Part shown: positions 1-7,450 of the stretch, in pieces | Numbering within the stretch: the stretch's first letter is position 1 | Layout: the number at the start of each line of letters is the position of its first letter | DNA from: an uncultured Eubacterium sp. | GTDB lineage: Bacteria > Bacillota > Clostridia > Lachnospirales > Lachnospiraceae | Reading direction: 5' to 3' | Length of the DNA stretch: 13,050 nt | Assembly: GCF_934295145.1 (NCBI RefSeq) | Contig: NZ_CAKRAS010000069.1 | Location: forward strand, 1 to 13,050 | Program-made: the position numbers and the translations under genes | Notes under the pieces: generated by a model | Seen by the model: the letters and a program-made list of their open reading frames with translations, nothing else | Database searches by the model: none | What the model was told of the DNA's origin: nothing

Positions 1-999
1 AGCCTTAGCAGCTTCCTCTACGGAAACGGCAACTGCTACTGTAGCACCTACCATTGGGTTATTACCCATACCGATTAAGCCCATCATCTCTACGTGAGCC
101 GGTACGGAAGAAGAACCTGCAAACTGTGCATCAGAATGCATACGTCCCATTGTATCTGTCATACCATAGGAAGCAGGACCTGCACCCATGTTATCTGGGT
201 GAAGTGTACGTCCTGTACCACCGCCGGATGCTACTGAGAAGTATTTTTTACCCTGCTCGATACATTCTTTTTTGTATGTACCTGCTACCGGATGCTGGAA
301 ACGTGTCGGGTTTGTGGAGTTACCTGTGATAGATACACCAACATTCTCATGATGCATGATTGCAACACCTTCCTGAACATCATCAGCACCGTAACATTTT
401 ACGGAAGCACGAAGTCCTTTGGAGTATGCTTTCTCATATACAACGTTCAGTTTTGCTTCTTTGTAGTCATATTTTGTCTCTACAAATGTGAAGCCGTTGA
501 TACGGGAAATGATCTGAGCTGCATCTTTTCCAAGACCGTTCAAGATAACACGTAACGGTTTCTGACGTACTTTGTTTGCTTTCTCAGCAATACCGATAGC
601 ACCCTCAGCTGCTGCGAAAGACTCATGACCTGCTAAGAAGCAGAAGCACTCTGTCTCCTCTTCCAGAAGCATTTTTCCAAGGTTACCATGTCCCAGACCT
701 ACTTTACGATGATCTGCTACAGAACCCGGGATACAGAAAGCCTGAAGTCCCTCACCGATTGCTGCAGCTGCCTCAGAAGCTTTGCGGCATCCTTTTTTGA
801 TTGCGATAGCTGCACCTACTGTATAAGCCCAGCATGCATTCTCAAAACAGATCGGCTGGATTTTCTTTACCTGATCGTATACATCCAGACCAGCATCTTT
901 TGTGATTTTCTCTGCTTCTTCGATAGAAGCAATTCCATAACTATTTAAAACAGAATTGATCTGGTCAATTCTTCTTTCATATGATTCAAATAAAGCCAT
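1..999 (-). CDS. GGGtGRT family protein (3' end cut by window edge)
   Basis: The frame is open for 333 codons from the ATG at 999 to the window edge with no stop seen. The family-naming motif SGGGTGRTLHPDNMG is visible (GGG at about residues 259-261), followed by the conserved stretch AGPASYGMTDTMGRMHSDAQ. I believe family members are about 330-340 residues, so probably only a few C-terminal residues are missing. The start is backed by an AAAGGAG site 10 bases upstream, inside the end of the preceding gene, whose stop is 6 bases away, so the two are translationally linked. Cysteines occur at about 51, 58, 71, 89, 119 and 121, and there is a GHGNLGKM segment near 103. No signal peptide or membrane segment is seen, so it should be cytoplasmic. 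The biochemical role of this family is not established as far as I know. Its partner suggests a link to iron-sulfur cluster handling, which is inference. Confidence 0.9.
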   Translation of the reverse strand, partial: MALFESYERRIDQINSVLNSYGIASIEEAEKITKDAGLDVYDQVKKIQPICFENACWAYTVGAAIAIKKGCRKASEAAAAIGEGLQAFCIPGSVADHRKVGLGHGNLGKMLLEEETECFCFLAGHESFAAAEGAIGIAEKANKVRQKPLRVILNGLGKDAAQIISRINGFTFVETKYDYKEAKLNVVYEKAYSKGLRASVKCYGADDVQEGVAIMHHENVGVSITGNSTNPTRFQHPVAGTYKKECIEQGKKYFSVASGGGTGRTLHPDNMGAGPASYGMTDTMGRMHSDAQFAGSSSVPAHVEMMGLIGMGNNPMVGATVAVAVSVEEAAKA

Positions 1000-1005
1000 T
1001 GTCCA

Positions 1006-1698
1006 TTACTCCTTTCTCGGATCGATGATTTTTGCTGCATCAGCTACACGGCCATACTGACCTTTTGCTTTCTCCCATGCAGTATTCGGATCATCGCCAT
1101 TTTTGATAAAGTCAGTCATTTTGCCAAGGCTTACGAACTGATATCCGATTACCTCATTATCCTCATCCAGAGCAATGCCTGTTACATAACCTTCTGCCAT
1201 TTCCAGATAACGAACACCTTTTTCTTTTGTTGCATACATTGTACCAACCTGAGAACGAAGTCCTTTACCAAGATCCTCAAGACCTGCACCGATAGCAAGA
1301 CCATCATCAGAAAAAGCACTCTGAGTTCTACCATATACAATCTGTAAGAACAGCTCTCTCATTGCTGTATTGATCGCATCACAGACAAGGTCTGTATTTA
1401 ATGCCTCTAAAATTGTTTTACCCTGTAAAATCTCTGCTGCCATTGCTGCGGAATGAGTCATACCGGAACATCCGATTGTCTCGATCAAAGCCTCCTCGAT
1501 GATACCTTCTTTTACATTCAGAGTCAGCTTACATGCACCCTGCTGCGGAGCACACCAGCCTACACCGTGTGTAAAACCGGAAATATCTTCAATTTTTTTG
1601 GAGTGAACCCATTTTCCCTCTTCCGGGATTGGAGCAGGTTCATGTTTTGCGCCTTTTGCAACCGGGCACATCAATTCTACTTCTTTGGAATAAATCAT
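1006..1698 (-). CDS. NifU-like iron-sulfur cluster assembly scaffold protein
   Basis: A 230-residue protein with an IscU/NifU N-domain-like core at about residues 45-125. The region TIGCSGMTHSAAMAAEILQG (C77) corresponds to the scaffold signature, and further cysteines at 56 and 106 are plausible counterparts of the three cluster ligands of IscU. Extra cysteines lie at 11 and 49. The remainder (about 130-230) is a family-specific extension not found in short IscU/SufU scaffolds. Scaffolds of this fold receive sulfur from a cysteine desulfurase and pass clusters to target proteins in the cytoplasm. No desulfurase is visible here. The start at 1698 has an AAAGGAG site 9 bases upstream. An in-frame ATG at residue 10 lacks a comparable site. 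It is the first gene of a two-gene unit with the GGGtGRT gene. The alternative name would be a DUF-level 'scaffold-like' protein, but the domain assignment is firm. Confidence 0.9.
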   Translation of the reverse strand: MIYSKEVELMCPVAKGAKHEPAPIPEEGKWVHSKKIEDISGFTHGVGWCAPQQGACKLTLNVKEGIIEEALIETIGCSGMTHSAAMAAEILQGKTILEALNTDLVCDAINTAMRELFLQIVYGRTQSAFSDDGLAIGAGLEDLGKGLRSQVGTMYATKEKGVRYLEMAEGYVTGIALDEDNEVIGYQFVSLGKMTDFIKNGDDPNTAWEKAKGQYGRVADAAKIIDPRKE

Positions 1699-1956
1699 TG
1701 TAAAACTCCTTTCTATGTATGAATGTTTTTTGAAAGAGATCCCATACCTTATACCTATCCTCTATTGCTTTTCGCAGAAAACGTGATTTATTTTCTATCG
1801 TATTTCAACTGTGGTTTTATGCACAGGATTACTTTGTTATTTTTTTAACATCCTTATGTATTTTGACACATTTTTCGTCATTCGTAAAGTACTTTCTGAC
1901 ATTTTTTTTACAAAATTTTGCTTGTATCAAAAATAGCACAAATGAGTTACGGCTAA

Positions 1957-2622
1957 TTACTGTTTTTCTACGATTTCATTGCGGTTTTTGTAAATAGAAT
2001 GTGCCGGTACCACGCCACGGACTGCAGATAACGGATATACATTACTTTCCGGGCAGATTACTGTACCAGGATTTAATACGGAATTGCATCCTACTTCGAC
2101 GTTATTGCCAAGCATCGCACCGAATTTCTTTCTGCCGGTAGCGATTTCTTCTTTGCCGTCACGTACAACAACTAATGTTTTGTCGGATTTTACATTTGAA
2201 GTAATGGATCCTGCCCCCATATGTGCTTTATATCCAAGGATGGAATCACCTACATAATTGTAGTGTGGAACCTGAACTTTGTTAAACAGAATCACATTCT
2301 TTAATTCCGTAGAGTTTCCTACAACTGCGCCTTTTCCAACGATTGCTGAACCACGGATAAATGCACAGTGGCGGACTTCTGCTTCCTCATCAATGATCAG
2401 CGGACTTCCAAGAAAAGCTGTCGGTGCGACATTTGCATTTTTTGCAACCCACACATCTTCGCCGCGTTTCTCATATTTCTCCGGATCCAAAGTGGCGCCC
2501 AGTCTTTTGATATAATCAGAAAGTCCGTCTAAAAGTTCCCACGGATACTCTGCCGTCTCCATATATTCTTTTGCAATTGTTTCATTTAAATCATACATAT
2601 TTGTGATCTTACACTGTTCCAT
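1957..2622 (-). CDS. Left-handed beta-helix protein, GlmU C-domain-like (acetyltransferase/sugar-nucleotide family)
   Basis: A 221-residue protein. From about residue 55 it shows hexapeptide repeats (VAPTAF, LGSPLI, IRGSAI, VGKGAV, VGNSTEL) forming a left-handed beta-helix. Residues 119-150 (PHYNYVGDSILG then MGAGSITSNVKSDKT) match the GlmU acetyltransferase block that in E. coli GlmU reads KHLSYLGDAE followed by GAGTITCNYDG. The catalytic His is retained as H120. The N-terminal nucleotidyltransferase (Rossmann) domain of GlmU is absent: only about 55 residues precede the helix, and no GxGTRM-type motif is visible. Relatives are often labelled 'UDP-N-acetylglucosamine pyrophosphorylase', which this domain content does not support. 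A sugar- or amine-directed acyltransferase role is inferred. The start at 2622 has AAAGGA about 13 bases upstream, slightly far; an alternative ATG is at residue 9. It seems monocistronic, with 258 and 319 non-coding bases on either side. Confidence 0.8.
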   Translation of the reverse strand: MEQCKITNMYDLNETIAKEYMETAEYPWELLDGLSDYIKRLGATLDPEKYEKRGEDVWVAKNANVAPTAFLGSPLIIDEEAEVRHCAFIRGSAIVGKGAVVGNSTELKNVILFNKVQVPHYNYVGDSILGYKAHMGAGSITSNVKSDKTLVVVRDGKEEIATGRKKFGAMLGNNVEVGCNSVLNPGTVICPESNVYPLSAVRGVVPAHSIYKNRNEIVEKQ

Positions 2623-2760
2623 TTTATATTCGTATTCCTTTCATACTATGTTTTTCATCACTCTTATTGTGCCACGTTTTTCATTCTTTTTCCAGTCCTT
2701 TTTTCCTGAATTATCCGTGTTGGTAAAAATAGCTTTTTGCAACTCTCCCAATACAAATAG

Positions 2761-2802
2761 AACCCTGACCTGTGCAACATATCTGTCACATAAGTCAGAG
2801 TT
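2761..2802 (-). other. Hairpin in the leader region of the beta-helix gene
   Basis: On the minus strand AACTCTGAC (2802-2794) pairs with GTCAGGGTT (2769-2761) through 9 pairs including one U-G wobble. Inside it, TGTG pairs with CACA across a 12-base loop. On the plus strand the wobble becomes an A-C mismatch, so the structure fits a minus-strand transcript better. No T-run follows it, so it is not an ordinary terminator. It lies next to repeat copy 1 and about 140 bases upstream of the start at 2622. Confidence 0.5.
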
Positions 2803-2816
2803 CCCTTTTACTATTT

Positions 2817-2872
2817 CAAGTCGAACGCACGTGAGACTTGGTGCGTGATTCTGGTCAGCGTAAACTGACATA
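2817..2872 (+). repeat. Repeat copy 1 (56 nt), possible IS200/IS605-derived end sequence
   Basis: It is identical at 54 of 56 positions to 7454-7509. It contains the 6-base inverted repeat CAAGTC (2817-2822) / GACTTG (2835-2840), an overlapping CGCAC/GTGCG pair, and the hairpin GTCAGC-GTAA-ACTGAC near 2854-2869. Only two bases differ from copy 2, both in the tip of this hairpin: the loop is GTAA here and GAAA there, both GNRA-type on the plus strand. Here the copy ends at the hairpin; the 61-base palindrome seen after copy 2 is missing. Orientation is uncertain; on the minus strand the closing pair is preserved as a U-G wobble. Confidence 0.75.
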
Positions 2873-2941
2873 TTCATCTCAGGATCACTGCACCTCTACA
2901 CTGTCTATATTTTTCTCTGAAACAACAAATATCTCCATATG

Positions 2942-4297
2942 TTATCTCTGTTTTTCTGTATCCGGATTTGTAATTACTTCTTTCCAGTTCTCCGGGTCTT
3001 TTTTCTGCATTGCTTTTGCGTAAGCCCAGAAAGGAATTCCGAGTACGATATAAACAATCAGAACAATCCACGCATTCCGATCCATTGTCGTAATCGTCAC
3101 ATAAATAACGTACACGCAGAAAATGATAGATGCTATACCAAAAAACCACGGAATCCGTAATTTATATGGACGCTCCCATTCCGGATGAGAACGACGCAGT
3201 TTCAGGAAGGACAGTGCAACCAGCAGATATACAACTCCGGCTGTCAATCCGTAAATCGTGTAAATATAGTTTACCCATGCATCCGGTGCAAATACCGTAA
3301 AGTAAATGGATAAAATACCAACAATAATATTTGCCAGAACCGGCTGTCCATGTTTGTTTACTTTTGCCAGCTTCTTCGTAAACTGTGCCTGCTTTGCAGC
3401 TCCAAACAAAGTACGGGACGCACACATCCAGAATCCGGACAATGTGGTCAGACAGGTTCCTGTTCCCATGATGACAATTACAATACCAAGCCAATGCATA
3501 TCGATTATATCAGCGACACGCGGATCTACGATATCTGTCTGAAGCACCCAGTCCTGCGAAATAATTCCACCGACACCGACCACAGCCATACCATAAATCA
3601 ATACCGTAAATCCAAGAGAACCAACGAATGCCTTCCACATTTTCTTTTTCGGGAAGTTTGCTTCCTCGGACAACTGCGGAATCAGATCAAATCCGATAAA
3701 TTTCATGATCAGCAACGCAATGGCTGCTGAGAATCCCTTTCCACCGGACGGAAACAGATTCCCTCTGAAATTAGAAAAACTCCAGGAGCCGCTGCAAATA
3801 AAGATTACAGATGCTACCAGTGAAACAATCAACGTTGCCCAAAACAAAATACTCTGCAGTTTTGCGATAAATTTTAATTCTTTATTGGTCAGGAAAAACC
3901 ATACAACAAGAATGATTGCCGCAACCAGCTTTGTCTGTCCGGAAGTGATCGGATGAAGATATCCGATCATACTTGCTATACCGTAAGATACAGTAGGCAT
4001 CGCCATAACATAAAGTAACAGCACAAACCAACAGCAGACCCATCCGGTGTTCCATCCAAATGCATTGGAAACCCAGACATTTTCACCGCCTGCATACGGC
4101 AGCATGGTTGTCATCTCTGCATAAATAAAACATAATGGTAACACAAATACTGCACACAGGATCAGTGCAAATAAAGAACCTGTACCGGTCAAACTAAACC
4201 AATACTGAATCTCCACCATCCACGCAGCAATCATTCCGCCGGCAGCCAATGCGATCAGCTGCGGCAATTTCAATGTTTTCTTTAATCCCTGTTCCAT
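2942..4297 (-). CDS. APC-superfamily amino acid permease
   Basis: A 451-residue, very hydrophobic protein with about 12 membrane segments, the normal size and topology of the amino acid-polyamine-organocation superfamily. Family landmarks are the first helix (about 13-33, ALAAGGMIAAWMVE), the block AEMTTMLPYAGGENVWVSNAFGW (60-82), which is the classic E-x-x-x-x-x-P-x-x-G-G signature after helix 2, and the helix 6 region FIGFDLIPQLSEEANFPKK (about 200-219). It acts in the cytoplasmic membrane as a secondary amino acid or amine transporter. Substrate cannot be read from sequence. The start at 4297 is the first Met; the ribosome binding site is weak (GAGAGAAAG about 10 bases upstream). It follows the cysteine hydrolase gene by 105 bases on the same strand with no terminator between, so the two are probably cotranscribed and the permease may import the hydrolase's substrate. 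That functional link is inference. Confidence 0.88.
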   Translation of the reverse strand: MEQGLKKTLKLPQLIALAAGGMIAAWMVEIQYWFSLTGTGSLFALILCAVFVLPLCFIYAEMTTMLPYAGGENVWVSNAFGWNTGWVCCWFVLLLYVMAMPTVSYGIASMIGYLHPITSGQTKLVAAIILVVWFFLTNKELKFIAKLQSILFWATLIVSLVASVIFICSGSWSFSNFRGNLFPSGGKGFSAAIALLIMKFIGFDLIPQLSEEANFPKKKMWKAFVGSLGFTVLIYGMAVVGVGGIISQDWVLQTDIVDPRVADIIDMHWLGIVIVIMGTGTCLTTLSGFWMCASRTLFGAAKQAQFTKKLAKVNKHGQPVLANIIVGILSIYFTVFAPDAWVNYIYTIYGLTAGVVYLLVALSFLKLRRSHPEWERPYKLRIPWFFGIASIIFCVYVIYVTITTMDRNAWIVLIVYIVLGIPFWAYAKAMQKKDPENWKEVITNPDTEKQR

Positions 4298-4402
4298 TTT
4301 TTACACTTCTTTCTCTCAACAACTATTCCTAATGAATAATCTTATTTTGTAATCTCTCCCTTCCCCAATGCACTTATATCGCCGCATCCCCCAGACACGT
4401 TT

Positions 4403-5104
4403 TTATTTACGGTTTTTCTCAATCACTTCAATGGTTTCGTCAGAAGATAATACGTTACAGTAGATCACATTCATGATTTTTAACTCTGCATCATGCAATT
4501 CCTGATCTGCTGCTGCACAACCATCTTCCACACAAATAATTTTGAAATCATTATCTGCCAGATCACGAATCGTACTTGCCACGCACTGATCTGTCACAAT
4601 ACCGCAGACTACAATCGTCTCAATGCCCATGTTCTGCATCAGACGTACATAATTTGTTCCTGTAACAACACTATCTGTTGTCTTATTTACCACAATTTCA
4701 TTATCCTGTGGAGCAAGTTCATCGATCATAGCTGCATTTACGGAATTTACCGGAAGCAGCATTCCGTTCCATCCTTCGGATTTCTGTACTGCACAGCGAT
4801 CCTCTCCATTATCCAGCAGGCAGGCAATTCTTCCATATGTAACATACATATTGTTTGCGCGGAAATAATCCAACATTTTTTTGCAGGCCGGAATTGTCAC
4901 ATTATCCAGTCTGTCATGGAATGGAATCCAACGCTCCCACTCTCCCATTTCCTTAAACTGCAATGCTTCGCCCATATCTCTGCGCACAAATTCATTCTGC
5001 ATATCAATGATCAGCAATGCTGTTTTTTTCGGATCCAGTTCGATATCCGGAAATTCTGTCATCGTCTGATAGTAAAAGGATAAATACTTTGGATTTGGTT
5101 TCAT
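4403..5104 (-). CDS. Isochorismatase-family cysteine hydrolase
   Basis: A 233-residue cytoplasmic enzyme of the isochorismatase-like fold. The catalytic triad is visible: D34 in LIIDMQNEF, K141 in VVNKTTDS, and C174 in CGIVTDQCVASTIRD, with the V170-T171 position usual for the family's non-proline cis peptide. Members hydrolyse C-N bonds in small amides (nicotinamide, N-carbamoylsarcosine, ureidoacrylate and similar) or the isochorismate ether. The Asp-x-His...His metal site of nicotinamidase is absent between residues 85 and 112, so it is unlikely to be PncA. An N-terminal extension of about 25 residues precedes the first strand, as in RutB-like and biuret-type members. The start at 5104 has GAGGG 9 bases upstream. 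It is the first gene of a unit with the APC permease, preceded by a consensus promoter and a leader terminator. Substrate is unknown. Confidence 0.88.
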   Translation of the reverse strand: MKPNPKYLSFYYQTMTEFPDIELDPKKTALLIIDMQNEFVRRDMGEALQFKEMGEWERWIPFHDRLDNVTIPACKKMLDYFRANNMYVTYGRIACLLDNGEDRCAVQKSEGWNGMLLPVNSVNAAMIDELAPQDNEIVVNKTTDSVVTGTNYVRLMQNMGIETIVVCGIVTDQCVASTIRDLADNDFKIICVEDGCAAADQELHDAELKIMNVIYCNVLSSDETIEVIEKNRK

Positions 5105-5150
5105 TTTTTCGCCCTCGTTTTCTTCAGAATGTTATCTGATTTTTATAGGT

Positions 5151-5183
5151 AAAAAGCACTTCAGGTAAAACTCCCAAAGTGCT
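5151..5183 (-). terminator. Intrinsic terminator in the leader of the hydrolase/permease unit
   Basis: Reading the minus strand from 5183, AGCACTTTGGG pairs with CCTGAAGTGCT through 11 pairs (two of them G-U) around a 7-base loop, followed at once by TTTTT (5155-5151). It lies downstream of the predicted start point of the 5203-5231 promoter (about 5196) and 47 bases upstream of the hydrolase ATG. It could attenuate transcription of the unit, or stop read-through from topB if a further promoter exists downstream. Confidence 0.7.
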
Positions 5184-5202
5184 CCTTCGCTTAACGTGTC
5201 AT

Positions 5203-5231
5203 ATTATACATGGTGTTCTACATAAAATCAA
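5203..5231 (-). promoter_or_regulatory. Sigma-A-type promoter of the hydrolase/permease unit
   Basis: On the minus strand TTGATT (5231-5226) is followed by a 17-base spacer and a perfect TATAAT (5208-5203). The expected start is near 5196, giving a leader of about 92 bases that contains the terminator at 5151-5183. It is one of the best promoter matches in the window. Confidence 0.75.
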
Positions 5232-5401
5232 GTATTTTTTGCAGTTTTTATGTATATTTATTCATTTTTCGTGCATATGTTGCATATTTTTTATGAATCG
5301 ATCTTTGCCTTTATTATAAAAATCCAAGTTGAGCATATATCAGTTGTGGATAATCGTGATACCCCTATATCTACAATGCTCTTTTTACTCACAAAGCATT
5401 C

Positions 5402-7420
5402 TTAGCGCGATTTTTTATAGAATGGTGCCACCCGTTCAAAGGAATCCTTTATGATATACTGGTTCCGAAGTCCCAGTACACCACTTGTACGGCTCTGAAT
5501 AAAGTGTGTCAGTTTTGTCATATATTCCTCTGGGGTAATCGTGCCTTCCGCCACATAATTCAGGCCTTTTTCCCAGCTTGCCGTCAGTTCGGGATTCAGC
5601 AGTGACTTGATAGATGCCGATACGGTATCATAAATCAGCTCTCCCTGTAAGGTCGGTGTAATAATCTGTGTCTTTTTATTCAAACTGAGGTATTTGTTGT
5701 TCACCAGTTTCTTCAAAATCTCCGCACGGGTCGCACTTGTGCCGATACCGGAACCTTTAATCTGAGCGCGCAACTCCTCATCTTCAATCAGCTGTCCTGC
5801 ATTTTCCATTGCAAGGATCATGGAACCGGAATTGTAACGTTTTGGCGGAGAAGTCTCTCCCTCCTTGATGGCATAACCTTTTACCGGAAGTGTCATACCT
5901 TTTTTGATTTTTGCAATCTGTTCCAGTAAATGTGCATCGCCGCTCTTTTCATTGGAATCTGCATCATTTTGACCGGTTGTATCTTCTGTCTTTTTCTTTC
6001 GGAAGGAATATTCCATCACCTTCAGATACCCAGGATCTGCTAAAACCTTAAAGGAAGCAAAAAAACGTTCTGTCTCCATCCCCATTGTCAGACTCACTTT
6101 TTTATAAATAGCCGGTTCGTAAAAAATAGCCAGAAAACGACGTACAATCGTCTCATATACTTTCAGTGAAACCGGATTTAAACCTCGCATAGCTCCAAGT
6201 CCCTGACCGGTTGGAATAATTGCATAATGGTCTGTGATCATTTTATCGTTAACATAACGTGTCTTCGCAATCTGTTTGTAGCTTTCTTTTTCAAGAATTT
6301 CTTCTGCAAACGGACGCACCATATTGATCCCTTTTAATCCGGAAATATTCTTTGAAATCTCCTTTGCCACAGCACTGGAAAGTACACGGGCATCGGTACG
6401 CGGATAGGTCACCATTTTTTTCTCATACAATTCCTGCACTACACGCAAAGTCTCATCCGGACTGATCTTAAACAGTTTGGAACAATCATTCTGAAGTTCT
6501 GCCAGATTGTACAGTAAAGGTGGATTTTTCTTTTCCTGTTTGCGCTCCACTGACATGACTGCCGCTTCCTGTGGTTCCAGACTTTTCATCCAGTTGATCA
6601 GTTCCTGTGCATCTTTCTTTTCCCGGAAACCGTTTTCCTTATAAAGTTTCGGTGTACCAAAATATTTTGATCCGGGAACTGCGCGCCATTCGCCTTCAAT
6701 GGTCAGGCCTTCAAATTCCATACTGTTTAACACACGATAAAACGGCGTTTTTACAAAATCACGGATTTCCCGTTCCCGGCGAACCACCATGCCAAGCACA
6801 CAGGTCATAACACGTCCAACGGAAATGACCGTATATTTCTGATTTAGAAAACCAGCCAATGTATTGCCATATTTTAATGTCAGTAATCTTGAAAAATTGA
6901 TTCCCATCAGATAATCTTCTTTGGCGCGCAGATATGCAGATTCCGATAAATTATCATATTCTGACAAATCTTTTGCTTCATGGATCCCGCGTAAAATTTC
7001 TTCTTCCGTCTGAGAATCAATCCAGACACGACGGCGTTCTTTTCCCTTTACACCTGCCATCTGCTCTACCAGACGGTAGATGTACTCTCCTTCCCGTCCG
7101 GAGTCAGTACAGACATAAATTGTATCTACATCCGAACGATTCAACAAGTTCGATACAATTTTAAACTGCTTACTCACCCCCGGAATCACTTCATATTTAA
7201 ATGTTTCCGGAATAAACGGTAAGGTCGACAGACTCCATTTTTTGAACTTCATATCATAGGCTTCCGGATAACTCATAGTTACCAGATGTCCTACACACCA
7301 GGTAATGACCGCATTTTCTGATTCCTGATAACCATCGAAGGTACGCATATCTTCTTTCAGTGCCTTGGCAAATTCGCGGGCCACACTTGGTTTTTCTGCT
7401 ATGTATAAAGATTTTCCCAT
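5402..7420 (-). CDS. topB: DNA topoisomerase III (type IA)
   Basis: A 672-residue type IA topoisomerase that relaxes or decatenates DNA through a single-strand tyrosine intermediate. The N-terminal TOPRIM domain has the opening YIAEKPSVAREFA (E9) and the acidic motif CTDSGREGE (D106, E110). The second aspartate of the usual D-x-D is replaced by G108, as I recall in a subgroup of firmicute and conjugative-element TopB proteins. The catalytic tyrosine is Y339 in MVTYPRTDARVLS, followed by DHYAIIPTG at 397-405 and GSGIGTSATRAEIL at 556-569. The C-terminus ends soon after the core with no Cys4 zinc-finger repeats, as usual for TopB rather than TopA. Start at 7420 has AAGGAG 6 bases upstream. It lies 145 bases downstream of the YkgJ gene, separated by the structured repeat. 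No relaxase, integrase or conjugation gene is nearby, so this looks like a chromosomal copy. Confidence 0.93.
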   Translation of the reverse strand: MGKSLYIAEKPSVAREFAKALKEDMRTFDGYQESENAVITWCVGHLVTMSYPEAYDMKFKKWSLSTLPFIPETFKYEVIPGVSKQFKIVSNLLNRSDVDTIYVCTDSGREGEYIYRLVEQMAGVKGKERRRVWIDSQTEEEILRGIHEAKDLSEYDNLSESAYLRAKEDYLMGINFSRLLTLKYGNTLAGFLNQKYTVISVGRVMTCVLGMVVRREREIRDFVKTPFYRVLNSMEFEGLTIEGEWRAVPGSKYFGTPKLYKENGFREKKDAQELINWMKSLEPQEAAVMSVERKQEKKNPPLLYNLAELQNDCSKLFKISPDETLRVVQELYEKKMVTYPRTDARVLSSAVAKEISKNISGLKGINMVRPFAEEILEKESYKQIAKTRYVNDKMITDHYAIIPTGQGLGAMRGLNPVSLKVYETIVRRFLAIFYEPAIYKKVSLTMGMETERFFASFKVLADPGYLKVMEYSFRKKKTEDTTGQNDADSNEKSGDAHLLEQIAKIKKGMTLPVKGYAIKEGETSPPKRYNSGSMILAMENAGQLIEDEELRAQIKGSGIGTSATRAEILKKLVNNKYLSLNKKTQIITPTLQGELIYDTVSASIKSLLNPELTASWEKGLNYVAEGTITPEEYMTKLTHFIQSRTSGVLGLRNQYIIKDSFERVAPFYKKSR

Positions 7421-7450
7421 TCAAACTCCTTATTAACTATTGTTTCTACT

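Larger units (their letters stand above)
2623..2941. other. Non-coding spacer containing a repeat copy and a hairpin
   Basis: This 319-base stretch between the permease stop and the beta-helix gene holds copy 1 of the duplicated non-coding repeat (2817-2872) and a separate hairpin (2761-2802), listed individually. A 78-codon minus-strand frame (2641-2877) runs through both but overlaps the repeat, has no ribosome binding site and shows no recognisable domain, so I do not call it a gene. The segment 2623-2760 presumably carries the promoter of the downstream gene; I see only a weak CACAAT -10 candidate and no convincing -35. Confidence 0.6.

Noticed and set aside
1699..1956. Promoter or riboswitch upstream of the NifU-like gene
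   Set aside because: The 258-base AT-rich spacer must contain a promoter, but no pair of boxes with good spacing and no convincing structured RNA could be picked out by eye.
2641..2877. 78-codon minus-strand open frame between the permease and beta-helix genes
   Set aside because: It runs through the non-coding repeat and the hairpin, has no ribosome binding site, and its product resembles nothing recognisable; the structure of the DNA explains it better.
4403..5104. Assignment of the cysteine hydrolase as nicotinamidase (pncA)
   Set aside because: The metal-binding Asp-x-His...His residues are absent although the catalytic triad is present.
5402..7420. topB as a marker of an integrative conjugative element
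   Set aside because: No relaxase, coupling protein, integrase or type IV secretion gene is nearby; flanking genes are ordinary metabolic genes.
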